A stretch of 33,767 nt of DNA from Chloroflexota bacterium (GCA_028875185.1 JAPPFH010000083.1:1-33767); one strand, 5' to 3'; shown: positions 16,022 through 24,790, counted from the stretch's first letter. Program-made: numbers and translations. The notes: generated by a model not told the origin, from the letters alone.

Positions 16022-16885
16022 ATGCGCGTCAGCCGCCAATTCATCCCTTATCTTTTTCTAGCGCCCGCTCTGCTTCTGCTCATCGTATTCAACCTCGTGC
16101 CGACTATCGCTACGCTGGTGGAAAGCACCTTCGTCCTATCGCTGCGCAGCGGCGAGCGCGTCTTCGCCGGCTTCGCGAACTATAATCGCATCTTCAATGA
16201 TCCCGTATTCTGGAAGTCATTTCAGGTCACCATCGTTTTCAGCCTGCTGGTGAACCCGATTCAGATATTCCTGGCGCTCTGTCTTTCCATTCTGATTAAC
16301 CAGAAGTTGCCCGGCATCGGCCTTTTCCGCAGTATCTATTTGCTGCCAATCGCCGTCTCGTTAAACGTCACCGCCATCGTCTGGGGGCTGATGCTTGATC
16401 AAAACTCGGGCATGATCAACGGCATCCTGACGCAATGGGGCATCGCGCGGCAGCCTTTTCTGCACTCAGTCGATCAAGCGCTTTGGTCGATTATCGTCAT
16501 CGCCTCCTGGATCGGCGTGCCACTCTGGAGCCTTTTCATTCTGGCGGGCTTGCAGAATATCCCGCCGCCGGTGCTGGAAGCGGCAAAGATCGACGGCGCC
16601 AGCGCCTGGCAATCCTTCACCAAGATTACGCTGCCCCTGCTCCGGCGGGTGCTCGCATTTGTGCTGGTGGCTGACACGGTCGCCAATTTTCTGATGTTTG
16701 CGCCGATTCTCTTGCTTACGAACGGCGGTCCGCAGCTGTCCACCAATTTGATCATGTACGAGACTTATCGCCGCGGCTTTCTCTATGGCGATCTGGGCGC
16801 GTCTTCCGCCATGCTTTCGGTGATGCTGGTGATCGTCTTCATCATCATCGGCGTCGAATTATACCTTTTGCGCGGCCAGGATTAG
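16022..16885 (+). CDS. Sugar ABC transporter permease (MalF type, first transporter)
   Basis: A 287-residue integral membrane protein with about six transmembrane segments, the first at residues 9-30. The cytoplasmic EAA loop that docks the ATPase is at 186-208 (LEAAKIDGASAWQSFTKITLPLL). I start it at the ATG at 16022, 12 bases after GAGGAAG; the longer frame from 15983 runs through a repeat and is rejected. It lies between the binding protein and the second permease, separated by 16 bases from the latter. No ATPase gene lies nearby, so a shared MsmX/MalK-type ATPase encoded elsewhere is expected. Confidence 0.92.
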   Translation: MRVSRQFIPYLFLAPALLLLIVFNLVPTIATLVESTFVLSLRSGERVFAGFANYNRIFNDPVFWKSFQVTIVFSLLVNPIQIFLALCLSILINQKLPGIGLFRSIYLLPIAVSLNVTAIVWGLMLDQNSGMINGILTQWGIARQPFLHSVDQALWSIIVIASWIGVPLWSLFILAGLQNIPPPVLEAAKIDGASAWQSFTKITLPLLRRVLAFVLVADTVANFLMFAPILLLTNGGPQLSTNLIMYETYRRGFLYGDLGASSAMLSVMLVIVFIIIGVELYLLRGQD

Positions 16886-16901
16886 GACACTTGCAGCGGA
16901 C

Positions 16902-17804
16902 ATGTCTAAAGCAGCGACATCTCGACGAGCGGCGCCAGGCGGCGCGCAGGCAATGAAGAAAGCGAAGCCTTGGACGGCTTACATACAGCCGGCAATCGCC
17001 TATATCCTCTTGATTAGCGGCGTCATCATCGTCGTTGTGCCGCTGATGTGGGCGGCGGCCGCCTCCTTCACCCCCAATCACAAAGTCTTCGAATATGCTT
17101 ATCCCTTTAGCTGGCGCGCGCTCTTCCCGGTGGATTTCACTATGGAAGCCTACGACAACCTCTTCGAACGCGGCTTCGGGCGCGCAGTGGGAAATTCCTT
17201 CTTCCTCGCTATCGCCACAGTCATCATCGGTGGCGCCGCCAACGCGCTGGCTGGTTTCGCCTTCGGCCGCTTTGAATTCCGCGGCAAGCAATTCCTTTTC
17301 CTCTCGGTCATCATGCTCACCTTTATGGTGCCGGTTGATCTGACGGCGATACCGCGTTATATCCTGGTCAACAGCTTCGGCTGGATCAACACCTGGCAGG
17401 GGCTGCTAGTGCCGGGCTTGGCCAACAGCCTGGTCATTTTTCTCTTCCGTCAATTCTTCGCCGAGATCCCGCAGGAATTGATTGATGCCGCGCGCGTGGA
17501 CGGCGCTTCCTGGCTGCGCGTCCTTTTCAGCATCATCCTGCCGATTTCCAAGCCAGTGCTCGTCGCCGCCGGCTTGCTAATGTTCATCAGCCAATGGAAC
17601 TCCTTCTTCTGGCCTCTGCTCATCGCCCCGCGGCAGGAGATGCGGGTCGTGCAAGTGGAAATCTCGCTGGCGATTGGCCAATACGGCACAGTCTGGAATG
17701 AGCTGCTGGCTGGCTCCATGATCGCGGCAATTGTGCCAATCCTGCTGGTCATGCCCTTCCAACGCTATTATGTGCAGGCTATCACCGGCACCGGTTTGGA
17801 ATGA
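16902..17804 (+). CDS. Sugar ABC transporter permease (MalG type, first transporter)
   Basis: A 300-residue membrane protein with about six transmembrane segments; the EAA loop is at about 193-215 (ELIDAARVDGASWLRVLFSII), the usual MalG variant. It forms the inner-membrane heterodimer with the preceding permease. The first 17 residues (MSKAATSRRAAPGGAQA) are weakly supported: the ribosome-binding site before 16902 is poor and an in-frame ATG at 16953 is an alternative. The gene ends the first transporter unit; 292 bases follow before the next binding protein. Confidence 0.92.
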   Translation: MSKAATSRRAAPGGAQAMKKAKPWTAYIQPAIAYILLISGVIIVVVPLMWAAAASFTPNHKVFEYAYPFSWRALFPVDFTMEAYDNLFERGFGRAVGNSFFLAIATVIIGGAANALAGFAFGRFEFRGKQFLFLSVIMLTFMVPVDLTAIPRYILVNSFGWINTWQGLLVPGLANSLVIFLFRQFFAEIPQELIDAARVDGASWLRVLFSIILPISKPVLVAAGLLMFISQWNSFFWPLLIAPRQEMRVVQVEISLAIGQYGTVWNELLAGSMIAAIVPILLVMPFQRYYVQAITGTGLE

Positions 17805-18096
17805 CTCGTCCGCCAATTCTGGCATACGCTCAGTCCCTGCGCAGCCCTGGGCACGAACCCGCGCAAATAAAAGTACTTGCGCAATCGGTTTCCCATGCGT
17901 TATTATTTGCCGACAGTCTGTCTTCAGTGTGCGTTCTTGTGTAAACTCTGAACGCCTGATAGCAGATGTTTGCGCTGGGATTGTCGACTGAGTGAGCGAA
18001 CCGCAAACTCGCGTCGATAAGCACTTGCAAGGTAGGGCTGTAACGGGTTCACATTGCTGTGGCCAAATCGTTTTCAATTACTCCAGAGGAGGAAAC
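17805..18096. other. Intergenic region before the second transporter
   Basis: It contains the LacI-type core at 17883-17892, inside TTGCGCAATCGGTTTCCC, and the strong AGAGGAGG ribosome-binding site of the next gene at 18085-18092. A TAAACT at 17942-17947 could be a -10 element but has only a weak -35 (TGTCTT). No gene found. Confidence 0.5.
17883..17892 (-). promoter_or_regulatory. LacI-type operator core upstream of the second sugar transporter
   Basis: AATCGGTTTC is the reverse complement of the GAAACCGATT found before the first transporter. An 8-bp palindrome, TTGCGCAA, overlaps its left side. A shared regulator for both transporters is an inference. Confidence 0.35.
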
Positions 18097-19392
18097 ATGA
18101 AAGGCATAAAGATTCTTTTTGCGATTGCAATACTTGTCCTGGCGCTGGCGCCCGTCGGCGCGCAAGACGTCACCACCGTCAGCATGTGGTTTAGCGAAGG
18201 CTCTACGCTAGATTGCTGGGGTCCTCTCATGCTCGAATTCAACGATGTTGACCCGTCGATCCAGCTGGAAATCGTGCCACAGGCTGATACTTGGAATGTC
18301 ACCCGCACCGCTGTTGCTGGGGGGGGGGGGCCTGACATCGTCCGTACGCCTGGTCCTTCCTTCGTCTACGAAATGGCGCAGGCGGGCTTGATCCTGCCGA
18401 TGGATACTTTCGCCGAATCAATGGGCTGGGGCGATTTCTTCTTCGATTGGGCGCTTGACCTGGGCTTGGTCGATGGCCAGCTCTACAGCCTTTCCGATGA
18501 ACTGGAAACGCTGGTGATGTATTACAACGTCGAGGTCTTTGAAGAGAACGGCTGGACGCCGCCCGACACGATGGAAGAATTGAACGCCCTGGCTGAAGAG
18601 GTCGAGGCGGCTGGTTTAACCGTCTTCTCGCATGGCAACGCCAGCTGGCGCCCCACCAATGAACACTTCGTCGGCGAGTATTGGACGCAGGTTGCTGGAC
18701 CGCACAAGGTCTATCAAGCGCTTTCCGGCCAGATTCCCTGGACCGACGAAAGCCTGGTGGAAGCGATCGAGCTTTTGGACGCGCATATGCAGGCTGGTTG
18801 GTATGGCGGCGGCGTTGATCTCTACTTCACCAACGACGGCGTCTATCGGCGTACGTCCCTGGCTGAAGGCAGCGCGGCGATGAATATCGAAGGAAGCTGG
18901 GCTATCCGCGGCACGGTAGATTACTTCGGCCAGTCGGGCATGACCTGGGATTGGGTGCCTGTGCCAAGCCATGACGGCACCGATTACTACACAATTGGCA
19001 TGGGCAACACCAGCTCGATCAACGCCAACAGCCCGCATCCCGAAGCGGCCGCCCAATTCCTGACTTGGTACTTCTCGCCGGAAACGCAAGGCAAGATGCT
19101 CACCAATTGCCTCAAGGGGCCTGCGCCGGTAGCCATTGGCGAGGATGTTCTGGGCGCGCTTGACCCGCGCATCGCCCGGATCTATGCCGAGCTTTCGGAT
19201 GCCTCAGCCAATGACCGCTACGGCTACACCACCTGGACCTTCTGGCCGCCCAAGAGCGATGTCTACATCTACGAAGAGATTGAGCGCGTCTGGACCGGCG
19301 AAATCACCGCGATGGAGTATTCGGAAGGCTTGCAAGAACTCTTCGCCGAAGAGCTCGCAGCTGGCGATATTCCACCGATTCCAACCCGTTAA
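18097..19392 (+). CDS. Sugar ABC transporter substrate-binding protein (second transporter)
   Basis: The 431-residue family 1 binding protein starts at 18097, right after AGAGGAGGAAAC. The leader MKGIKILFAIAILVLALAPV is cut near VGA, giving QDVTTVSMWFSEGS, almost the same mature start as the first binding protein. Landmarks include PDIVRTPGPSFVYEMAQAG, LYSLSDELETLVMYYN and AAMNIEGSWAIRG. The overall sequence differs enough from the first binding protein to suggest a different ligand. Residues 75-78 (Gly4) are encoded by an unbroken run of 12 G at 18319-18330, unusual in a genome where Gly is mostly GGC. A slip of one base there would truncate the protein. Confidence 0.92.
   Translation: MKGIKILFAIAILVLALAPVGAQDVTTVSMWFSEGSTLDCWGPLMLEFNDVDPSIQLEIVPQADTWNVTRTAVAGGGGPDIVRTPGPSFVYEMAQAGLILPMDTFAESMGWGDFFFDWALDLGLVDGQLYSLSDELETLVMYYNVEVFEENGWTPPDTMEELNALAEEVEAAGLTVFSHGNASWRPTNEHFVGEYWTQVAGPHKVYQALSGQIPWTDESLVEAIELLDAHMQAGWYGGGVDLYFTNDGVYRRTSLAEGSAAMNIEGSWAIRGTVDYFGQSGMTWDWVPVPSHDGTDYYTIGMGNTSSINANSPHPEAAAQFLTWYFSPETQGKMLTNCLKGPAPVAIGEDVLGALDPRIARIYAELSDASANDRYGYTTWTFWPPKSDVYIYEEIERVWTGEITAMEYSEGLQELFAEELAAGDIPPIPTR
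18319..18330 (+). repeat. Homopolymer of 12 G inside a coding sequence
   Basis: Four consecutive GGG codons. Runs of this length are prone to slippage in replication and to miscounting in sequencing or assembly. Confidence 0.95.
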
Positions 19393-19477
19393 ATTTTAGA
19401 AAGCCGGCGCTGGCTGCCTTCTTCATCGGCGGCTGGCGCCACCCCCGCTCCCCCGTAAGTCTGGAAAGGCAAGCGCT

Positions 19478-20428
19478 ATGGCGGTTCTCACCCAGCAGAA
19501 ACCGACGACTGTTTTTGAAAAGCTTAATGATGAAACCTGGCGCCGAAAATTTCTGCGCAATGTACTCATCCCTTGGCTCTTCATCGCCCCGCTGCTAATA
19601 CTCCACATCTATGTGGTCACCGTGCCGGCGGTGCAAGGCATCTATATGTCCATGACCGATTGGAAGGGCGTCGGCCAAAACGCCAACTTCATCGGGCTGG
19701 AGAATTACCGCGAGTTGTTTTTCGAAGACGAAACCTTTGGCAAGGCATTCGGCAACAATATGATCTGGATGATTTTCTTCCTCACCGTGCCCTTTGTCCT
19801 CGCCCTCTTCGCCGCCACCATGCTCAGCCAGATCAAACGCGGCGGCATGCTATATCGCAGCATTCTATTCATCCCTTATGTCTTGGCCAGCGTCGTCACC
19901 ATTACCATCTGGAAGAACCTCTTGAACCCGCAGCGCGGCATCGGCGCCGCTTTGGATAATATGCTCGGGTTAGAGAACACCTTCGGCATCGCTTATCTCG
20001 GCCGCCCGGAGAGCGCCTTGATGTCCATCGCCTTCATCGACAACTGGCATTTCTGGGGCTTCTTGATGATCCTCTTCTTGGCGGCTATGCAGGCTATCCC
20101 GCCGGTGCTCTACGACGCCGCCAAGATCGACGGCGCCAACCGCTGGGACGAATTCCGCCATGTCACCCTGCCCGGCATCCGACCAGTCGTGCTCTTCATG
20201 TTTATGATGGTGGCTATCTGGTCCTTCCTGGCTTTTGATTACATCTTCCTGTCGACTCAAGGTGGCCCCGGCGGCGCTTCCGAGGTGATCGCCACCTTGC
20301 TTTACAAGAACGCCTTTTTCCGCTTTGAAGCCGGTTACGGCGCGGCGATGGGCGTCGTCATCAGCATATTCGCCGGCTTCATCATCATGATATTCGTCAC
20401 CCTGCGGCGGAGAGGATGGGATATATGA
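19478..20428 (+). CDS. Sugar ABC transporter permease (MalF type, second transporter)
   Basis: A 316-residue membrane protein with about six transmembrane segments, the first at 31-52. The EAA loop is at 212-234 (LYDAAKIDGANRWDEFRHVTLPGI). The 26-residue hydrophilic N-terminus is normal for MalF-type partners. GGAAAGG precedes the ATG. Its last four bases overlap the start of the next permease gene (ATGA), so the two are probably translationally coupled. Confidence 0.93.
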   Translation: MAVLTQQKPTTVFEKLNDETWRRKFLRNVLIPWLFIAPLLILHIYVVTVPAVQGIYMSMTDWKGVGQNANFIGLENYRELFFEDETFGKAFGNNMIWMIFFLTVPFVLALFAATMLSQIKRGGMLYRSILFIPYVLASVVTITIWKNLLNPQRGIGAALDNMLGLENTFGIAYLGRPESALMSIAFIDNWHFWGFLMILFLAAMQAIPPVLYDAAKIDGANRWDEFRHVTLPGIRPVVLFMFMMVAIWSFLAFDYIFLSTQGGPGGASEVIATLLYKNAFFRFEAGYGAAMGVVISIFAGFIIMIFVTLRRRGWDI

Positions 20429-21312
20429 CCGCCATCGGCAAAGTTTCGCTTCAGGACGCCGTACTGCAAAGAGGGCGCAGCCGCGAACGCAGCCGCTTGC
20501 TTGTCTTCAACCATGTCGTGCTGCTGGCTTTGACCGCCTTCGCAATCGTGCCGCTCTTGGTATTGGCTTTCAACTCGGTCAAAACGAATCTCGAAATCGG
20601 CCAAAACCCCTTAGGTCCCCCCATCAATATCGTCACGGATAATTTCCCCAATGCCTGGGCTAAAGGCCATTTCGCCACCACTATGGGCAACAGCATCATT
20701 TATGTCGTCGCCACTATCGCCGCTGAGCTGGTATTTGGCGGGTTGGCCGCCTACGCCCTGGCGCGCAAAAGACCGCCCGGCTCCGATGCGCTCATGCTCT
20801 ACTTCCTGGTCGCTTCGACTATCCCGCTGTGGATGTATATCGTGCCGCTCTTTGTCCAAATCAATGCCTTGAAGCGAATAGGCATTGACGCCAGGCTGCT
20901 GCTCATCATGGTCTATGTCGCCGGCAACGCGCCCTTGACCATCTTCCTGCTGCGCTCCTACATGATCGATTTGCCGTCCGAGCTGGAGGACGCCGCCCGC
21001 GTCGACGGCGCCAATGAATTCCAGGTGCTGACGCGCATCGTCATCCCCTTGACCATGCCCGGTTTCCTCACCGTCGGCTTGGTTGTTGGCTTGGGCGTCT
21101 GGAACGAGTTCCTGCTGGCGCTCACCTTTATTCACGACCCGAACCAATATCCGGTCACAACCAGCTTCTACAAATTCGTCGACCGCTTTGACCGCGATTG
21201 GGCTTTAACCAGCGCCGGCGCCGTCATCATCATCTTTCCCGTCATGGTGCTCTTCCTGGCTTTGCAGCGGCAGTTCATCAATGGCTTGGCTGAAGGCGGC
21301 ATCAAGACCTAA
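20425..21312 (+). CDS. Sugar ABC transporter permease (MalG type, second transporter)
   Basis: A 295-residue membrane protein with about six transmembrane segments; the EAA loop is at about 186-208 (LEDAARVDGANEFQVLTRIVI). I choose the ATG at 20425 because it forms an ATGA overlap with the upstream stop and has GGAGAGG at good distance; an ATG at 20416 would add three residues. This closes the second importer. As with the first, no ATPase gene is found in the window. Confidence 0.92.
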   Translation: MTAIGKVSLQDAVLQRGRSRERSRLLVFNHVVLLALTAFAIVPLLVLAFNSVKTNLEIGQNPLGPPINIVTDNFPNAWAKGHFATTMGNSIIYVVATIAAELVFGGLAAYALARKRPPGSDALMLYFLVASTIPLWMYIVPLFVQINALKRIGIDARLLLIMVYVAGNAPLTIFLLRSYMIDLPSELEDAARVDGANEFQVLTRIVIPLTMPGFLTVGLVVGLGVWNEFLLALTFIHDPNQYPVTTSFYKFVDRFDRDWALTSAGAVIIIFPVMVLFLALQRQFINGLAEGGIKT

Positions 21313-21329
21313 ACCCGAATACGAAAGCC

Positions 21330-21357
21330 GTAGGGGCGACCCTTGGGTCGCCCGCCG
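21330..21357. repeat. GTAGGGGCGACC/GGTCGCCCGCC hairpin repeat, copy 2
   Basis: A perfect 9-bp stem, GGGCGACCC/GGGTCGCCC, with a TT loop (21334-21353), 18 bases past the permease stop codon. It may end transcription of the transporter unit. Confidence 0.8.
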
Positions 21358-21369
21358 AAATAGGAAACT

Positions 21370-21419
21370 GTAGGGGCGGCCGACCCGCAGTGTCTACACG
21401 CGGTATTAGGTCGCCCGCT
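21370..21419. repeat. GTAGGGGCG hairpin repeat, copy 3, with nested GTGTCTAC unit
   Basis: GTAGGGGCGGCCGACC and GGTCGCCCGC are split by CGCAGTGTCTACACGCGG. The octamer is at 21390-21397. The copy lies 13 bases from copy 2 and shows what an interrupted repeat looks like beside an intact one. Confidence 0.75.
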
Positions 21420-21444
21420 TGAATGGTTGTCAAAGGAGAACAAA

Positions 21445-23619
21445 ATGGCGCTACCTTCCGATTATCTCGAACGTGTTTATGCCGGCGTCTTGGGCAAGAT
21501 CATCGGCGTCTATCTCGGCCGCCCCTTTGAAGGCTGGCCCTACGAAGCAATCACGCAGCATCTGGGCGAGATCAATTATTATGTGCACGATAAGCTGAAT
21601 GTCCCCTTGATCGTCACCGATGACGATATTTCCGGCACCTTCACATTCATCCGCGCATTGGAAGATTACGGCTACGACCCCGAGATCTCGCCGGCGCAAA
21701 TCGGCCAGACCTGGCTCAATTACTTGATCGAAGAGCAGACGGTGCTTTGGTGGGGCGGCATGGGCAATTCTACCGAACACACGGCTTATCTGCGACTCAA
21801 GCAAGGCTATGAGCCGCCTTTCAGCGGATCGGTTGAGCTCAACGGCAAGGTCGTCGCCGAGCAGATCGGCGCCCAGATATTCATTGACGGTTGGGCTTTG
21901 GTCGCCCCCGGCAATCCGGAGTTCGCCGCGGATCTTGCGGAGCGCGCTGGCAGCGTCAGCCATGGCGGGGAAGCCGTTTACGGCGCGCAATGCTTGGCGG
22001 CTATGGAAGCGCAAGCCTTCGTCGAATCTGATATCAACAAGTTGATTGACACCGGCCTTTCAGTGATTCCCAACGATTCGATCATCTATCGCATGATCAA
22101 CGATATTCGCGAATGGCGCGCGGCAGAACCCGATTGGCGCAAAGGGCGCGAATTGCTGGCTGAGCGCTATGGTTATCACATTTACGGCGGCAATTGCCAT
22201 ATGGTGCCGAACCATGGTCTGATGATTCTGTCGCTGCTCTACGGCGATGACGACTTCCAGCGAACGCTAATGATTGTCAATACCTGCGGCTGGGATACAG
22301 ATTGCAACTCGGGCAACATCGGCTGCTTGATGGGGATTAAGGACGGCTTGGCCGGCTTGTCCACCGGACCCGATTACCGCGGACCAGTCGCCGACCGCAT
22401 GTATATCCCAACCGCCGATGGCGGCAATTCGATCACGGACGCGGTCTCGCAGACAATTCGCCTGGTCAACACCGGACGCGCGCTCCAGGGACAAGCGCCC
22501 ATCGCGCCAAAGGGCGGCGCCCGCTATCACTTTGATCTGCCCGGCGCGGTACAAGGCTTTATGAACGACGACTCGGTCGAAGCGCGCGAAGTCGTCGAAA
22601 TCGGCAATGTCCATTCGCCCGATCTCAGCAATCGCGGCGACCGACTGCTGGCGCTGGATTATACTGCCCTGGCGCCCGGGCGCGTCGGACGCGTGGGCGC
22701 CGCCGTCTTTGTGCCCTCAGCCGCCGTTTCCGCGCACTTCGAGGGTCCCGGCTACAGTCTCTTCGCCAGCCCGCAGCTCTACCCGGGCCAGACGATCCGC
22801 GCCCGCGTGCTCACCGATGGCGCCAATAATAGCGCCGTTGATGTGAGCCTCTATGTGCAGCATTACAATCGCGAAGACGGCTTGGATGTGCTGACGGGCG
22901 CTTCGGAGAATCTGGGCGCCGGCGACTCCGCCGAGCTGGAATGGCAAGTGCCAGATCTCGAAGGCTATCCGATTGCCAATGTTGGCATTCAAATCAGCGG
23001 CGATGGCGGCGCAAGCGGCCGTGTATATCTCGATTGGCTGACTTGGGAAGGCGCGCCCAACATCCGGCTGAAGCGCCCGCATCCGCACGATTTCACCCGC
23101 TGGGACCGCAAGTTGAGCGGCATGATGTGGAAGAAAGCCTGGGTAAACGGGCTCGACGCCGCCAGGGGCAAGATGGTTTACATCGATCGCTATCCGGAAA
23201 CCTATCGACTGATTCAGAACGAAGGACGCGGGCTGATGATGCAAGGCTGCCGCGATTGGACCGATTATCAAGTCAGCGCCACCTTGACGCCGCATATGTG
23301 CAAAGCTGGCGGCTTGGGCGCGCGCGTCCAAGGCATGAAACGCCACTACGCCTTGCTCTGCGATGAAGAGTCTACGCGTCTGGTGTCGACGCTCGAAGGC
23401 GAGGATTCGGTATTGGCTGAGGCTGCTGGCGGCTGGACGCTAGGTAATCCGCATCAGCTTGCGCTCAAAGTCGAGGGCAATACGCTCAGCGGTTATCTCG
23501 ATGGCAATCTGATGGTCAAAGCCGAGGATCCCGAGGCGCGCTTCACCGGCGGCGGCATTGCGCTGGTCTGCGAAGAGGGCCGTATTGGCTGCGAGGACGT
23601 CGAAGTCCGCCCAATTTAG
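21445..23619 (+). CDS. ADP-ribosylglycohydrolase-family protein with C-terminal beta domains
   Basis: The 724-residue protein starts at 21445, 5 bases after AAAGGAGA; a TTG at 21427 overlaps that site and is rejected. Residues 1-310 follow the ADP-ribosylglycohydrolase (DraG/ARH) fold: AGVLGKIIGVYLGRPFEG at 13-30, the acid cluster TDDDISGT with D59-D61, WWGGMGNSTEHTA, SHGGEAVYGA, and the second metal motif CGWDTDCNSGNIG with D284 and D286. The remaining 400 residues are unusual: a beta-rich region (about 400-540) and a C-terminal part (about 570-724) resembling laminin-G or 3-keto-disaccharide-hydrolase domains. There is no leader, so it should act inside the cell. Between sugar importers and a PfkB kinase, it may hydrolyse an imported N- or O-glycoside such as a riboside, not ADP-ribosylated protein. 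That role is inferred. Confidence 0.87.
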   Translation: MALPSDYLERVYAGVLGKIIGVYLGRPFEGWPYEAITQHLGEINYYVHDKLNVPLIVTDDDISGTFTFIRALEDYGYDPEISPAQIGQTWLNYLIEEQTVLWWGGMGNSTEHTAYLRLKQGYEPPFSGSVELNGKVVAEQIGAQIFIDGWALVAPGNPEFAADLAERAGSVSHGGEAVYGAQCLAAMEAQAFVESDINKLIDTGLSVIPNDSIIYRMINDIREWRAAEPDWRKGRELLAERYGYHIYGGNCHMVPNHGLMILSLLYGDDDFQRTLMIVNTCGWDTDCNSGNIGCLMGIKDGLAGLSTGPDYRGPVADRMYIPTADGGNSITDAVSQTIRLVNTGRALQGQAPIAPKGGARYHFDLPGAVQGFMNDDSVEAREVVEIGNVHSPDLSNRGDRLLALDYTALAPGRVGRVGAAVFVPSAAVSAHFEGPGYSLFASPQLYPGQTIRARVLTDGANNSAVDVSLYVQHYNREDGLDVLTGASENLGAGDSAELEWQVPDLEGYPIANVGIQISGDGGASGRVYLDWLTWEGAPNIRLKRPHPHDFTRWDRKLSGMMWKKAWVNGLDAARGKMVYIDRYPETYRLIQNEGRGLMMQGCRDWTDYQVSATLTPHMCKAGGLGARVQGMKRHYALLCDEESTRLVSTLEGEDSVLAEAAGGWTLGNPHQLALKVEGNTLSGYLDGNLMVKAEDPEARFTGGGIALVCEEGRIGCEDVEVRPI

Positions 23620-23646
23620 AACGACAGATCTGTGTGCTGTCCGCAT

Positions 23647-23713
23647 GGGCGACCGATCCGCAGTGTCGGCGGTCAGTGTCTACGCGACCGACGCGCGGCT
23701 TGATTCGCCCGCC
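23647..23713. repeat. Composite GGGCGACC...CGCCCGCC repeat with nested GTGTCTAC
   Basis: The outer arms GGGCGACC and CGCCCGCC enclose CGCAGTGTCGGCGGTCAGTGTCTACGCG split around a partial duplication (two CAGTGTC). The octamer is at 23676-23683. Confidence 0.6.
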
Positions 23714-23727
23714 GGTCCGCAAGCGAT

Positions 23728-23755
23728 GTAGGGGCGATCTATCAGGTCGCCCGTC
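23728..23755. repeat. GTAGGGGCGACC hairpin repeat, copy 4
   Basis: GTAGGGGCGATC and AGGTCGCCCG form an imperfect stem 23 bases before the PfkB kinase start. Confidence 0.7.
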
Positions 23756-23778
23756 TTTGAATTGTTGGGTCACACGTC

Positions 23779-24672
23779 ATGTCCATCCTCTGTTACGGCG
23801 AAATAGACCTCGATATCTATGTGGCGCTGAACCGCCTGCCGACCATGGAGCGCTCCGCTTGGTGTTCCGAGGACTTCGAGAACATCGGCGGCGCCGCGGC
23901 CAACAGCGCCTTGTGGCTGGCGAATTGGGGGATAGACACGCGGCTGGCGGGCCACGATCTAGGTGATGATCGCCCCGGCGATATCGTGCGCGAGTTGCTC
24001 GCCGCGCAGCCAGCGCTCGATACCGGCTTCATTGCCAATCACCCCGGCTATCGCAGTCCGCGCTGTCAATGCCTGGTGACGCCTGATGGCGAGCGCAGTT
24101 TTATCACGCATTGGCCCCAAGATGTGCTTATGACCGCGCCATCGCCGGCGATGCTCGACGGAATCAGCCTGCTCAATCTTGATATGTCCGGCCCTAAGCC
24201 GCAGCGCCAGAAAGCGGCGCAGCTGGCGGTTAAGCGCGCTATACCCGTCTTGATCAACGATATCTACCAAGCCGACCATTCGCTGCTGCCATTTGTCGAT
24301 GTTCTGGTCATTTCCGCCGCCGTATTTCGCAACCGATTCGGCGGAAGCGATCCGCTGGATCTGGCGCGCGAATTGATGCGCGTTGGCGGTTGCGATGTGA
24401 TCGTGACCGACGCGGGCGCCGAGATTAACATCTTATCGCGCGGCGGAAAGCGAGATCGGATCATCCCGCCGGCGGTCAATGCAGTCGATACAACTGGCGC
24501 CGGCGATATCTTCAAAGCGGGCTTGGCATACGGCATGTTGATGGATTTGCCCTTGCCCGAGGCGGCTAAATGGGGCGCGGCCGCTGGCAGCCTGATGTGC
24601 CAATACGCTGGCACGACCAAGACGCTGGCGCCGTTCAGCGCCGTCAAAGCGCTTCGGGACGCATTGGACTAG
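23779..24672 (+). CDS. PfkB-family carbohydrate kinase
   Basis: The 297-residue ribokinase-fold enzyme has the N-terminal substrate region GGAAANSALWLANWG (37-51) and the second PfkB signature DTTGAGDIFKAG at 237-248, where D243 is the expected catalytic base and GAG forms the anion hole. It phosphorylates a sugar or nucleoside with ATP in the cytoplasm. The position after an ADP-ribosylglycohydrolase-like enzyme and two sugar importers suggests that it traps the monosaccharide released by that enzyme; a ribose-like substrate is a guess. The ribosome-binding site before the ATG at 23779 is weak, and the gap upstream is filled with repeats. Confidence 0.9.
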   Translation: MSILCYGEIDLDIYVALNRLPTMERSAWCSEDFENIGGAAANSALWLANWGIDTRLAGHDLGDDRPGDIVRELLAAQPALDTGFIANHPGYRSPRCQCLVTPDGERSFITHWPQDVLMTAPSPAMLDGISLLNLDMSGPKPQRQKAAQLAVKRAIPVLINDIYQADHSLLPFVDVLVISAAVFRNRFGGSDPLDLARELMRVGGCDVIVTDAGAEINILSRGGKRDRIIPPAVNAVDTTGAGDIFKAGLAYGMLMDLPLPEAAKWGAAAGSLMCQYAGTTKTLAPFSAVKALRDALD

Positions 24673-24727
24673 CGCGACATATTCCTATCCTGCTTCTCAA
24701 TACTCCCCTCCCCACTGCATTGCTGAG

Positions 24728-24742
24728 GACAGGACAGGTTTG
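24728..24742 (+). repeat. Inverted repeat, left arm (15 bp)
   Basis: GACAGGACAGGTTTG is perfectly complementary to 25084-25098. The two arms lie 371 bases apart end to end, the size of a MITE-like element. No flanking target duplication is obvious to me. Confidence 0.75.
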
Positions 24743-24790
24743 CAGCGAGCGGAATTTCGGCGCAAATGACATGTTTTCTTGGGCTATTTC

